Assembly: GCA_007844125.1 (NCBI GenBank)
Contig: CM017556.1
Location: 18,220,017-18,284,016, forward strand
Reading direction: 5' to 3'
Length of the DNA: 64,000 bases
DNA from: Sinonovacula constricta
Lineage: Eukaryota > Mollusca > Bivalvia > Cardiida > Solecurtidae
Below, piece after piece: positions 1 through 11,268 of this stretch. Made by a program: the position numbers and the translations under genes. Below the pieces are notes generated by a model. The model had not been told where the DNA came from. It was given only the letters and a program-made list of their open reading frames with translations, and did not search any database. The first letter of the stretch is position 1, and each line of letters opens with the position of its first letter.

Positions 1-31
1 ATAATTATCTACAAACATATTATTTTACCTG

Positions 32-1482
32 TTTGATACCAGATTGAAAGGAACCCTATTTGATACCAGTTTGAAATGGTCTCTATTTGATACCAGTTTA
101 AAATGGTCCCCATTTGATACAACCTTGAAATGGTCCCCATTTTTTACCAGTTTGAAATGGTCCCTGTTTGATACCAGTTTGAAATTATCCCTATCCCCAT
201 TTGATACCAGTTTGTAATGTTCCCCATTTGATACCAGTTTGAAATGGTCCCCATTTGTTACCAGTTTGAAATTGTCCCTATTTGAGACCAGTTTAAAATG
301 GTCCCCATTTGATACAACCTTGAAATGTTCCCTATTTGATACCAGTTTAAATTATCCCTATTTGATACCAATTTGAAGTGGTCTGTATTTGATACCAGTT
401 TAAAATGATCCCTATTTGATACCAGTTTGAAATAGTCCCTATTTGATACACGTTTAAAAAAAAAAAGATCCCTATTTGATACCAGTTTGAAGTGGTCCCT
501 ATTTGACACAATGTTGAAATGGTCCCTATTTTATACCAGTTGGAAATGGTCCCTATTTGATACTACCTTAAAATGGTCCCTGTTTAATACCAGTTTGAAA
601 TGGTCTCTATTTGATACCAGTTTAAAATGATCCATATTTGATACCAGTTTGAAATGGTCCCCATTTGATACAACCTTGAAATGGTCCCTATCTGATACCA
701 CATTGAATCGGTCTCTATTTGATACCAGTTGAAAATTGTCCCCATTTGATACAACTTTGAAATGGTCCCTTTTTAATACCAGTCTGAAATGGTCCCCATT
801 TGATACCAGTTTAAAAAAATAATGATCCATATTTGATACCAGTTTGAAATGGTGCCTATTTGATACAATCTTGAAATGGTCCCTATTTGATACCAGTTTG
901 AAATGGTCCCTATTTGATACCAGTTTAAAATGATCCATATTTTATACCAGTTTGAAATGGTCCCCATTTGACACAACCTTGAAATGTTCCCTATCTGATA
1001 CCAGTTTGAAATGGTCTCTATTTGATACCAGTTTGAAATGATTCCTATTTGATACCATTTTGAAATGGTCCCTATTTGATACAAGTTTACAAATTATGAT
1101 CCATATTTGATACCAGTTTGAAATGGTCCCTATTTGAGACCAGTTTGAGATGGTCCCTATTTGATACCCGTTTGAAATGGTCCCTATTAGAAACCAGTTT
1201 GAAATGGTCCCTATTTGAAAAAAAACAGTTTGAAGTGGTCCCTATTTGAAACCAGTTTGAAATGGTCCCAATTTGATACCAGTTTGAAATGATCCCTTTT
1301 TGATACCAGTTTGAAATAGTCCCTATAAGAAACCAGTTTGAAATGGTCCCTATTAGAAACCAGTTTGAAATGGTCCCTGTTTGGTACCAGTTTGAAATGG
1401 TACCTATCTGATATGATACCAGTTTGAAATGGTCCCAATTAGATACCAGTTTAAAATGTCCCCATTTGATGCAAGTTGAAAA
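32..1482. repeat. 27-bp minisatellite array
   Basis: About 53 head-to-tail copies of a 27-bp unit, roughly TTTGATACCAGTTTGAAATG followed by GTCCCTA. Copies differ by point changes and by small A-rich insertions (near 450, 815 and 1217). The unit contains ACCA and TGGT around a TTT/AAA core, so each copy is an imperfect palindrome. The period is a multiple of three, which opens long frames on the minus strand that encode only a repeated nonapeptide. I treat those as non-genic. The array may begin just before the window. Confidence 0.97.
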
Positions 1483-1681
1483 TGGTCAGTGGTTTAAAAA
1501 TGTTTTTTTTGATAAATTTATGAGCTATATAAATAATAGGAAGTGAAAAGGTAAGAAAAAGACAAAAATATATTAGAAGATAAAAAATGGTTGGTTTTGT
1601 TTGATCAGGAATATTGTATGGGATTTCATTCAACTACTGGCTGCAGCAATGAGTCTTGGTTTGTGCGTAGTTTGTAAGTTT

Positions 1682-1825
1682 TATCAAACATTGCAACAAG
1701 CACAATATTTGCCTACAGCTTCCAGCATATTGTATGATTTTGATAGGTAGTTCTATCAAACATTGCAACAAGCACAATATTTGCCTACAGCTTCCAGCAT
1801 ATTGTATGATTTTGATAGGTTTCAA
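1682..1825. repeat. 72-bp tandem duplication
   Basis: Two essentially identical 72-bp copies lie side by side. The word ATCAAACATTGCAACAAGCA occurs at 1683 and again at 1755. The near identity points to a recent duplication. It could be the seed of a new minisatellite next to the 27-bp array. Confidence 0.93.
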
Positions 1826-3842
1826 CAATTGCTTTTCAGTTAAAAATTCAGTCTAGCAAGGGGTGAGTTACTGTTTTGGCCAATCTCTGTGGCATATACT
1901 CAGTGTTCATGATTGTTTTATACTGACTGCATTGTTTCATGAGAGTTAGATTGGCTTTAATAGTCTATCTGGTATTTTCTGATTTTGGGTTGTGTTGCTT
2001 GCATCAGTGTCCACAGATATGAGACATTTTTGAAGCATGATGGATTGACCCTGCATGACCTTGATTACCCATTTCTTGTCTTTATGCCCTTGAAAACAGT
2101 AGTGTGTGTACAGAAACAAACGTCTGTCAAATAAGACTAGGCACGTTAGTTTTATATTCAAGTGTTAACATAAATATTGTAATCTGATTTAACTAGATGT
2201 ACAAGTGATTACACTGTCTAAACACAAATTGCATAAAATGCAACTTTAGAGATAATAATGAAGCCGCACAGGAACATCATTTAGTGACCAAAGAAAAAGG
2301 TCAAAAGGGAGACAAATGTTATTAGAACAAGTGTTCCACTTACTGTGCATTATATTCTAGGCTGAGATATTTGCTATATACCACACAAGCCTCACAGCCT
2401 TCTGTGGCTCTTTACCAGATGTGCAGTAGGAATTTAGATTCAGATCACATGGGTGTAGTGTTGATGAAATAAATGACTCTGGGGTTTATTTTGAACGTGG
2501 TGTATATATTATGATTGCATTTGGTAGCATTTATGAGCATTTTTTTAGCCCTAATTTTAGTTAAAAATTTAGTCCAAAATCCTATGGAAAGCATTGAATG
2601 TTTATTAAAATAGTTTCTTTTATGGGATGTAAGTGACTGTGTTGTAACTTTTGCCCCAATGCATTATCAATGTATAGACGAAGTGATTATTCTGCTGAAG
2701 ACTTGCCTCATTTCCAGTGCATATCGTTTTACTATGGAACAATTTCAATTAATCACATGCATAACTCTTAATCCCAAACAAAGTAAATCTGCACTGCCCA
2801 ACCAGCACTTTGAATCGATGATTTTTTATTATTAGGATAACTATGGGACCACTGTGGTGCTACATTGCCTTTCTTGCTTAGACACTCTTTACAGCAGTTG
2901 AGCATAGCACTATCGTACCATAATCCTTCTTGCTAAGAAAGTTTATACAGCTTGACACCACAGCACTGTGGTGCTATTCAACCTCTCTTTCTTAGACACT
3001 TTTGAAGAAAATAATGGATTTAAGTGTCTAAAACTTGCCATGCTTTTTTGCTGATCACCAAAACAAATACATGAGATTTATGCACCATTTATTTTGACAG
3101 TCCTTCAAAAATCATAAGTATCATACATTGTAATGTCAATTTTACTTAGATGTAATAATTTCATACAAATTATAATTCACGCTGACATTGTTAAAAAAGA
3201 ACAAGTTCAACTTATCTTACATGCAGTTTACATAGTTTTATTTTAAGTGCATCTTTAGTACATTTATAATATTTGTTTGTTTAAACCTCAATGCATAAAT
3301 ATTGCAATCAAACTTGTTTTATTTTTGATAGCTTTTGTATATTTTCTTTTTTGATTACATGTATCAAATTACTTGATTTATTGTAAAATTTCACTAAACA
3401 AATGTGTGCATTTCCACATCTCGAGCAATACCATTCTCCAGTCTATTATTGTTTAAGTGCACTGTTTCCAGTGATTGTGTGGAAAACAAAGCAGAGCCCA
3501 TTTTGAAATGGCCTAACTGTTGATACATTAAATTATTTAGAATTATGTGCAAATATTAATATAGTAATTTGAATATTCAGACCTGCTGAAATTTCATAAA
3601 ACCTTAAATTATGTTCCTAGTAAAAATACAACTCCAAGAAACTTAATACTCTTGAATACCAAGAGTAAATACACAATAAAAAAAACCTTGTTTCTGGATG
3701 AATTAAGTGGTTTAAAGAGATAAGATCATTGATCTGGATGTACCAGTATTTGATATCATGCCTGGTGAAATACCATTTGAAAGCATCATTGTCCATCCCT
3801 CAATCTAATTACCTCCTATTTGCTGCATACGACTGTATACGG
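1826..3842. other. AT-rich non-coding stretch with old repeats
   Basis: No exon with coding character or credible splice pair was found. The part from about 2030 to 2660 is a diverged copy of a repeat also seen at 7.96-9.67 kb. Shared landmarks are GATTGACCCTGCATGACCTT near 2043 and 7970, and a longer similarity starting near 2527 and 8759. The remainder looks like unique AT-rich DNA. Confidence 0.6.
2845..3005. repeat. Diverged tandem pair with an 18-bp near-palindrome
   Basis: Two imperfect copies of a roughly 115-bp segment share CACTGTGGTGCTA and CTTAGACACT. The second copy holds CACCACAGCACTGTGGTG at 2956-2973, an 8-bp perfect stem separated by two bases. Confidence 0.6.
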
Positions 3843-4277
3843 TTAAAGGTAGTATCCCACAGTTTGTCAATATCAAATACAGTAAACAAAATCTTATCCC
3901 TATATTGGGGGATTTAGTCCAAATTAAGGCAATTTTGATCACTAACTCAATTGTTAGACTGTCAAATTGCCCAAAAGTTCATTCTTTCTAAATCCTCAAA
4001 GAAGCACAATGGGGACTTCTGCTAAAAATATCTACCTACGTCAGAGCAGATTACCTGGATGATGATATAGTGATTTTTAAAGTAGGTGGTCACTTGGTTT
4101 TGTAATTTAAAACAAGCACGGCTCAGATCCGAAATACATGTTTGTAATGATGAGTAGGGTGTTGTGCCCAACTTTTCACATAGATTTCTTTAATTCGTGG
4201 GATCTTTTCAGGAAACAATAATTTCTTTGGTTGTTTGAGAAAAAAATATGGTCCAAACTGTTGGATATCACCTTTAA
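3843..4277 (+). mobile_element. TTAA-flanked MITE, copy 1
   Basis: The element is bounded by TTAA at 3843-3846 and 4274-4277 and has inverted ends of about 24 bp. The left end starts AGGTAGTATCCCACAGTTTG. The right end, read inward on the other strand, starts AGGTGATATCCAACAGTTTG. Related copies lie at 24855 and 48549. TTAA duplications are typical of piggyBac and Kolobok transposons, so this is probably a non-autonomous derivative of one of them. It has no coding capacity. Confidence 0.85.
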
Positions 4278-6032
4278 GGCTTAAACAGAATTGTTCTGCC
4301 ACATTCATTTTGTTCTTTCAGGCAGAATTAAAGATGTTAACAAAGCTAGATATTTTATTCAACAGCATTTTCTGGCTTCCAATTGATAATTTTATGCCTG
4401 CATTGAAAAATTGCTTATTGTCAGTAATTTTTAGGGTTTTTTATTTAATTTATTTTTTGTCCATTTTTAAAGTACATTGCATTTCTAAAAAAGATGTGTC
4501 TGTAATTACAAACATATTTACTAAATTCTCTCTGTGAAAGGTACTTATTAAGAATAATGACTCAATTCCATACAAAAGCTGAAATGAAGGTAAATAAGTT
4601 AATACATAGGAATCTTTCATTTCACTTCTGAATAAATAATGTTTGCCTTCTCCTGTGAAATTTTAAAAACCTAATTAGTCTTTGGTTTACCCATTAAATT
4701 TTATACAAGGTGAATTTTATTGTTTCCATACCCAACCTTTGGCCCTTAAGGTAACATATACAATAAATGTGTTGCCTAGTGCAAATATTTCAATTCTTAG
4801 GTACATTTTAAGTAAAATAAATAAATAGCAAATTGTAACATTTATTCTTCCATAAGTTTTTTTAATTCTGTGGTAATATATACCGGATTCCAACATTTTT
4901 CATAGATTTTAGAGGATCATACTATTAAATGTCAGCATTGTTGCTACCTAATGTCGAGCACTGTGTGTAGAGAATCAATATTGTCTTAACACCATCTCTT
5001 TATAAGCTCCCTACAAGGATGGAGACAAAGTGCCATCTGGGTCACTTAAGATCAAATTTGATTAAGCCATTATGACCGTGTTACTGTACTGTGCTAGTTT
5101 GGTCTTCTCATGTATATACATGTAATATGTATATGTTGGAAATTAACAAAATGTGATGCTGTCTCTATTCTCTTTAAAAAAAGGGGGGAAAAAAAGAAAA
5201 AAGAGAAAAACTTCAGAAATGAGAGATATCTTTTAATAAAAATATATTCACCATTAATGAGGTTTTAAAGCATTTAGTGTGTTTGTCACTGTGCGCATAT
5301 GTTTACCAAATACTTTAATTGCCAAAATTCATTGATTGTTAATTTTCAAAGAAAATATACCTGCAAAAACTAAGACTACAAAAGAGTGGACATTTTTTGA
5401 CAATATGTTACAATATTTAAATGCCGTTAACTTACTCTGGTAATTAGCTAACAACTTTTGTAAATCATAAAAGGCACTTTAAATATAACCTAATTGTTTG
5501 GCTTAATTTTTTTTTATAGATTGCATAAAAAAAAGAAGAAGTCAAATGTCTTTATAAAGTACACATGTATTTTAAATCATCATCCATACAAAAAGCTAAT
5601 GTGTCAAGTATGCTTCTAATTATACTTTATTAAACAATACTAAGTGAAATGCCTATCAAGATGGATGCCATTAAATATTTTCATTGTACTCACATACTTA
5701 ATAGGGATTTAGTGGCAGAACTGTTCAGGCAGTCATCACAGAGGTGTTCCAAATGTGGCTATTGTACATATACTTCACTAGATAAACATAGTCTTCAGTG
5801 TTAGCGGCAGACTTCTGCACACAGTGTGCATGTAGATTGTTAATTAAGTGATGCATTTCTTGTTTAAATGAGTATAGGTAATTTTTACCTATGTGTGCTG
5901 CTTAAATATTTATCCAGGCTTGCATGCAGCAACTCTTGGTAGGTCAAAAATGAGATTAGACAGCTACACTGCAAAAAATAAAGAAAACAAAGACATGATG
6001 ATTTAACAATGGGATCTTAGCCTACTGAGTTC
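4278..6032. other. AT-rich non-coding stretch
   Basis: I see no exon, RNA gene or bounded element here. Short open frames lack coding character. A polypurine run of about 37 bases lies at 5176-5212. Confidence 0.55.
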
Positions 6033-6578
6033 ACATTCAGGGGCGGATCCAGGATTTCAGAATAGGGGGGGCTAAGGGAGTAACATTCGGCTGCAGGCTG
6101 GAGCTGATCGCGCCGCAGGCGCGAAATCCGCGGCGGGGGGTCTGGAGGGGGCTCCCCCAGAAAATTTTGAATTCTAGATGCGCTGAGATGCGATTTCCAA
6201 GCATCTGTGGGGCATAATTTCCTTATCTATTTGCTCACTTTTAAGGGCAAAATATCCACTGACTTGGACATCTTAAGGTTACTGAAAAGAAACCTATTAT
6301 CGTAAGAACACTACAATAACCAAGACACTGTCAGTGTATAGTAAAATGAACGTCCTGAATGTGAATAACTATCACTTTATCTGTAAAAAAAGATAAATGC
6401 AAGGATATTCCTAGCATTTGCTATTTTTAGGCATATAGAGCATAGAAATGATATATTTACATTGCCAGTCATTCTAAAGCAAGAGTTAAAGAATATGAGA
6501 GTATTATGAAGTATATATAAAGTGAAGAAACACCAGTCATCAACGTTCAATGGATAATAAAATCTGTCACTTATCGAA

Positions 6579-6785
6579 TTAATCAGACAATGGATGGGCA
6601 AAGAGCATCCGTCTTGGATGTTTCCGAGCATATATATCAATTACTTTTCCATAGTCAAGTGGAATATCCTTGTGTGCGTAGAGGAGGACCAGAGCATTGA
6701 ACCTATCTTCACCCATAGTGGACCTGTAGGCATTCTTCACGAATCTCAGAGCTGAATTGGTTCGCTCTACAGTGGCACTGGTCAT
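6579..6785 (-). pseudogene. hAT transposase C-terminal dimerisation domain fragment
   Basis: This 68-codon minus-strand frame carries the conserved hATC dimerisation block, seen here as SATVERTNSALRFVKNAYRS, then STMGEDRFNALVLLYAHKDI, ending in a short tail before a stop. In hAT transposases, including domesticated relatives such as the 52-kDa repressor of the inhibitor of protein kinase, this block follows the RNase H-like catalytic core and mediates oligomerisation. The core is missing here. A full transposase is typically 600-800 residues, so this is a last-exon remnant. The apparent start methionine is probably not a start. An AG on the coding strand at 6779-6778 could be the original splice acceptor. 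It lies inside the hAT element bounded at 6038 and 7691. Confidence 0.85.
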
Positions 6786-6905
6786 TTAAAATGATGAAAA
6801 CGCTAACTAGCGAAACATATCAGTATGTTTCTGGGCCTACTGGGGAACTTTACTTTCTTCTCTTACTCATAAGAAATGATTCACTCATGAATAATTGAAA
6901 CAAAC

Positions 6906-6966
6906 CTTTTTTCTGAGAAAAAACGTCAAAAAGAATGAGCTGTCCGTGCTTGCGTTTTTCAGCCAT
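6906..6966 (-). pseudogene. Candidate first exon of the hAT transposase
   Basis: Reading leftward from an ATG at 6966-6964, the sequence encodes MAEKRKHGQLILFDVFSQKK and then meets G|GTTTGT, a possible splice donor after 6906. A short basic start of the form M-x-E-K-R-K followed by a hydrophobic FDxF-like stretch resembles the N-terminus of many hAT transposases. It is on the same strand as the dimerisation fragment and sits near the right end of the element, as expected for exon 1. The intervening coding sequence is lost or unrecognisable. The promoter-like block at 6985-7095 lies directly upstream. The assignment rests on position and composition only. Confidence 0.45.
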
Positions 6967-7420
6967 GATGTCTCTGCCATTCGGAGCACCTCGGATAATT
7001 TTTCGAATCATCTCTCGGATGTACGTAAGTGTTCGGATAACCTCGGCCAGTTCAAAAAGTGGAACTAATTTGAAGCAGGCGGCGAAACAAACATGACAAT
7101 TATTGACTACTGGGTAACAACTCGATTCAAAATGTCAGGGAAAAAATCAAATCTGTAAACAGTAGTTACCCTGATTTGCATGAACAATGTGCCTCTGTCA
7201 CCGACGTCTGGGAGATAGAGATGTGAACATGTAATAGGTAATTCATGTCAACTGTTTTGTTTGTCCAAGGTTTTTCGCTTTCTGGTCACGTGACTCAGTG
7301 GGCGGAGTGTCTACCCGCTGGCGTGATGTTAATTCGCGGGCGATGGAGACTAGAGTCACATGGTATATTGGCGCCATGGTGTAGGGCGTGGCGGCTTTTG
7401 CTGGTCTATACACTCAGAAA

Positions 7421-7552
7421 AGGCCGTCGTTTCCATTAGAGCATTTTTTCAAAAAGACTAGAGCTATGTTCAAGAAAACATTTAACATGACAACAGAAGT
7501 AGGCTCGACGCCGCAGAAATATGCGTGACAAAGCTCTAGTGGAAACGGGCCT
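7421..7552. repeat. 132-bp inverted-repeat unit nested in the hAT element
   Basis: AGGCCGTCGTTTCCATTAGA at 7421 pairs with a right arm ending TCTAGTGGAAACGGGCCT at 7552, with few mismatches. It looks like a small MITE or an internal foldback of the host element. No target duplication is certain. Confidence 0.5.
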
Positions 7553-7964
7553 TAAGAGGCGTAGCCCTTTGAAAACCTTCGCGTTAAAAAACTAAAAAAT
7601 TTACACTTTTTTTTTGTTGGTCGTCGAAAAATGGGGGGCGGGGGGGGGGGGGGGGCACGGCCCCTTCGGCCCCCCTCTGGATCCGCCCCTGACATTTATG
7701 AAGCTTAGACATATAGCAGAGGTCTGAATGTGTGTTATTTACTACTGAGTCAATAGCAGCATTATAGGTTCCCCGTGCATGTTGCTAGCAGGGCAATTAG
7801 ATTGAATTTTGCAAATTAAAGCAAAAAGGTTTTAACATCCACTCATTTGGATTTTTAAGAAATGTTTTTTTCAAAAATCAAAAGTCAAAATTAATTCTAC
7901 ATGTTTTGAGTACATTTACATGCAAAACTAGCCAAAGCCGTATTTCAGAAGCACATTGGATTGA

Positions 7965-8720
7965 CCCTGCATGACCTTGACCAATTGTGGTCTGTAATTT
8001 TAACCCCACAAGTGAAGTTTGATGAGGTAGGTACATGTACATGTATATAGGAGTGAGCTTGACGGTCAGTCCATCAGGCTTTTGGCTGGTCAGTTTTCAT
8101 GGTTTCTGGACTATAACTCATTAAAAGCTTGACAGATTTAAACATATTTTGGCATACAGGTGTAACATCATAAGATACAGGTCAAGTATGACTTTGGAGC
8201 TAGGGAGGTCAAGGTCACTGTTACTAAAAATAGAAAAAAACTTCCACTCAAGAACTTACAGTTAGTAATGAGACATTGTAAAGAACTTTGCTGTATAGGT
8301 AGCTTCTTTGAAGACTACACTTGGGATTGAAAGTGGGGCCCCATAGGATCAAGGTCAAGGTCACTTACTGAAAATAGAAATACAGTTTCCAGATGATTCA
8401 TCATGAAAGGCATTACAGATATAAACTTTTTCTGGTACACAGTTAATGTAACATCACAAGATACAGATCATATTCGACTTTAGGTCTGAATGTGTCAAGG
8501 TCACCGTTATTAAAAGTAAAAACAAATTTCCACTCAATAACTTTAGTTAGGAATAAGATAAATTGATGAACTTTGCTGCATAGGTAGCGTCTGTGAACAG
8601 ACACATGGAATAAAAAGTGGGATAAGTGAGGTTAAGGTCACTGTTTCTGAAAATAGAAAAAAATGGTTTCTGTTCATTAACTTAAGTTAGGAATGAGGTA
8701 TTATTATGAAACTCAATCTT
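7965..8720. repeat. Imperfect dimer rich in TCAAGGTCA words
   Basis: Two diverged segments of about 300 bp follow one another. Both contain a line like TAACATCA(T/C)AAGATACAG, a TCAAGGTCAC block and CCACTCAA(G/T)AACTT. TCAAGGTCA occurs near 8207, twice overlapping near 8350, and near 8496, with a TTAAGGTCA variant near 8634. The part before 8040 shares a word with the copy near 2043. It appears to be a dispersed invertebrate-type repeat of unknown class. Confidence 0.65.
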
Positions 8721-8894
8721 CTGCAGCTCTAAACCATATTATGTAATGACAGTCTTGAAGCATCTATGAGAATTTTACACCTAACTTTATTCAGCTAAAA
8801 TTCAAAATCATATAGAAAGTATTGATTATTTACTCACTTGTGTGTTAGTGCTCTGACATAACTTTTGTTATATTTTAGTGTTTTGTGGTAGTGA

Positions 8895-9598
8895 TGCAGA
8901 CAGGGGTGCAAAATCTGCTGCAGCCCTCACTGAGACAGATCTTTGTATCCCACACACTGATTTTAAATCCCTTATTAACCGATATATTTTAACCAAGTTG
9001 CAAGCAAGCTGGGACAGTATTGTTTGTAACAAATTACATATAATTAAGCCTAACGTCGGTGCCAATGTCTCTGCTTGCAGAGAAAGTAGACGGGAAAACT
9101 TAGCTCTTACCCGCTGTAGCATTGGACATACCAGATTAACTCATTCATATTTTTTAAAAAGAGAAGTTCAACCTATATGTTATCCTTGCCAGGAACCACT
9201 GACGGTCAACCATATTTTATGACAGTGTATCAACACAGACCACTTTCGGTCAAAGTATTTTAATTTCAATAACATGTACGAACTATTTAGGACAATGTCG
9301 GATTCTAAACTTGTTTGCTTCTTGAACGAGATTAGTATACTTAATAAGTTATAAATTTTTAGACTGTTTATTCACCAACCGTTATACATTTTTAAATCGT
9401 TAAATATATTGACCTGTTTTCAATTATAATTTACTTTTTTTTTTTAACCTGATAGTTTTTTTTAAATATTTTTACTATATTTTACTTACATAGTTTAGTT
9501 TTAACCTTATTATGCTCTATTCACATTAAAATTTGTATTCGGCGCCGTATGACCTATCAGTATGCCATAAAACCCAAATAAATAAATAAATAAATAAA
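8895..9598 (+). mobile_element. 5'-truncated jockey-like LINE insertion
   Basis: The insertion is flanked by an 11-bp direct repeat, TGTGGTAGTGA, at 8884-8894 and 9599-9609. It contains the 3' end of a non-LTR retrotransposon: the end of the RNase H region and the C-terminal cysteine motif of ORF2, then an AT-rich 3' untranslated region ending in CATAAAACCCAAATAAAT and (AAAT)n. Loss of the 5' end and a target duplication are standard outcomes of target-primed reverse transcription. It interrupts the older repeat at 7.96-9.67 kb. Confidence 0.92.
8896..9354 (+). pseudogene. LINE ORF2 C-terminal fragment (RNase H end and zinc-knuckle tail)
   Basis: The reading frame entering at 8896 encodes a typical jockey/CR1-like ORF2 tail. 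It has a DRGAKSAA segment (RNase H end), then WDSIVCNKLHIIKP, TRCSIGHTRLTHSYFLKRE and CYPCQEPLTVNHIL, where the paired cysteines and the histidine belong to the tail motif. A TGA at 9220-9222 falls exactly where the motif continues to QC. The same frame then stays open to a stop at 9352-9354, so this is one nonsense mutation in an otherwise intact tail. In the intact family this protein reverse-transcribes the element's RNA. This fragment has no reverse transcriptase and no 5' sequence. Confidence 0.88.
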
Positions 9599-9609
9599 TG
9601 TGGTAGTGA

Positions 9610-11268
9610 CCCTGACATAACTATGGTCTCAATGCATAAGCTATTTTAGTGTTTATTTGCAGCTGTAGACTTGCTTGCTTTTCATTCTGCAATGTGTTTT
9701 ACATTTGATACTTTGGAATAATTTTGACCATTGTTTGCACACATGTTATTGCTTTCAGGATAACACTTACACAACCCAAACAGACTTTTTATAATGGAAT
9801 AAGGTTCAGTTGTTTTTCTTTATTGTTTGCTTATACTTTTCATTTTTTCTGATTTCTTTTTTTAAACTGTCAGTGATGACAAAGCATTTATTTGCTAGCA
9901 ACCTTTTATACAAACCTACTTTAGTATTAGGATTAAACATTTACAAATGATGATGCATATGTTTAAGACTTATGAGCTTTTTGGACAAAATTGTGAGTAA
10001 AATGCTCAAGCTGAGCACTTAAAATTAACATGGTGTTATTAATTATGTAGCAGGCTATGGGTAAAAAATCCATAAATCATTATCTGTTTGTTAGCTATTG
10101 CAATTTACTGGAGTTTAAATTGATTTCATCCAAACCTGCCTTAAAGGCAATGCTTTATTTTCATACGATTGCACTGCATTGTAGTGAAAACAATTGACTT
10201 TCTACTTTGTTTTTATTTCACATGGCGATAATATCATGGACTAGCATCTGTTTAGTTAAAATCTATCCATGATATGGGAGTGTAGGTGCTATTGAAGTCT
10301 GTTTCATTTCCAAACTATGTTATTGTATTTGATATGGATTCTACAATCTTAATTTATCACTGGTGCCTTTTATATGGATAAAGCATTGGATGATTACAAC
10401 ACAATAAAATGCTACAATATATTGTCATGTTCTCTCAGAGGTGTCTCTCTGCATTGCAATCACAATTAAACACTTTGCAAATGGACCTTTTGCATATCAT
10501 TTCCTTTTTTTTCCAGAAGCTGAATACTAGCATTGTCTCTATTTAAGCTGCATTTGTTACATTGCAGGCACTTGTATCATTTTCAATATCATTACAGATC
10601 CTTTAATATCTTATCAATGAAAGTCTCAGGATTACAGCTGAAAGAAAAACCTTTAAATTTTGTCTGCATTTTGATTTAAAACAAACCTTTGTTTAAGAGA
10701 AAAAATTGGAACTACTTTTATTTTGCTCCAGAAATGAAGCAGAGTCCTGTGCAGTGAGGTTTACATTAACATTATTGTGTACATGGAGATACTTACGTAA
10801 TGCAATGTATTTCATTCATACTTACTATTGTATGTATATTTCAATAGCAAAGTGCAATTGCTGTTGAGGACACAATAAGAACATATTGCAAAAACACAGT
10901 TGATCAATTTCTGCTTGATTTCTTGTGCAGAAAGTTATTTTATTATCTGTAAAGTATGTATATTTTATATCCTTTCATACAACGTTTCTGTTTTGTTATA
11001 TATAAGTGCATCATGGATTAAAGACGGTGCGAACTTGTCATATGTCTTACTACCTGAAATCTAATACATCAACTTTTTGTTCCTCACTGGATGTTCATAC
11101 GTTATATTCCTATCAATGCTGTGGTCAGTAATTTTTAAGATTGCCCTCTGACATCAAGAAAATACTCTGAGATGTCATTTGATTGCCTTTAAACAGATCT
11201 TAAAATAGAACATTAATATCTTTCCAAAATCTAAGTCAGTACTTACATGACCTTAAAGTGTTCCAAGT
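9610..11268. other. AT-rich non-coding stretch
   Basis: The first 60 bases continue the repeat interrupted by the LINE. The rest holds no exon, RNA gene or bounded element that I can support. Confidence 0.55.

Larger units (their letters stand above)
6038..7691 (-). mobile_element. Internally deleted hAT transposon
   Basis: Terminal inverted repeats CAGGGGCGGATCCAG (6038) and CTGGATCCGCCCCTG (ending 7691) bound a 1,654-bp element. It is flanked by the 5-bp direct repeat ACATT at 6033-6037 and 7692-7696. CAG-starting ends and the transposase remnants inside (6579-6785 and 6906-6966, both minus strand) identify the hAT superfamily. Classical hAT elements make 8-bp duplications, and 5-bp families also exist. 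The element keeps only the beginning and end of the transposase gene, so it cannot move itself. It also holds a G-rich run near 7636-7655 and a nested inverted repeat at 7421-7552. Its GC-rich ends contrast with the AT-rich surroundings. Confidence 0.9.

Noticed and set aside
32..1482. CRISPR array
   Set aside because: Repeats are contiguous with no unique spacers, and the genome is animal.
7245..7439. 64-codon plus frame in the hAT element
   Set aside because: It is GC-rich, without recognisable domain or splice signals, and lies on the strand opposite the transposase. Probably chance.
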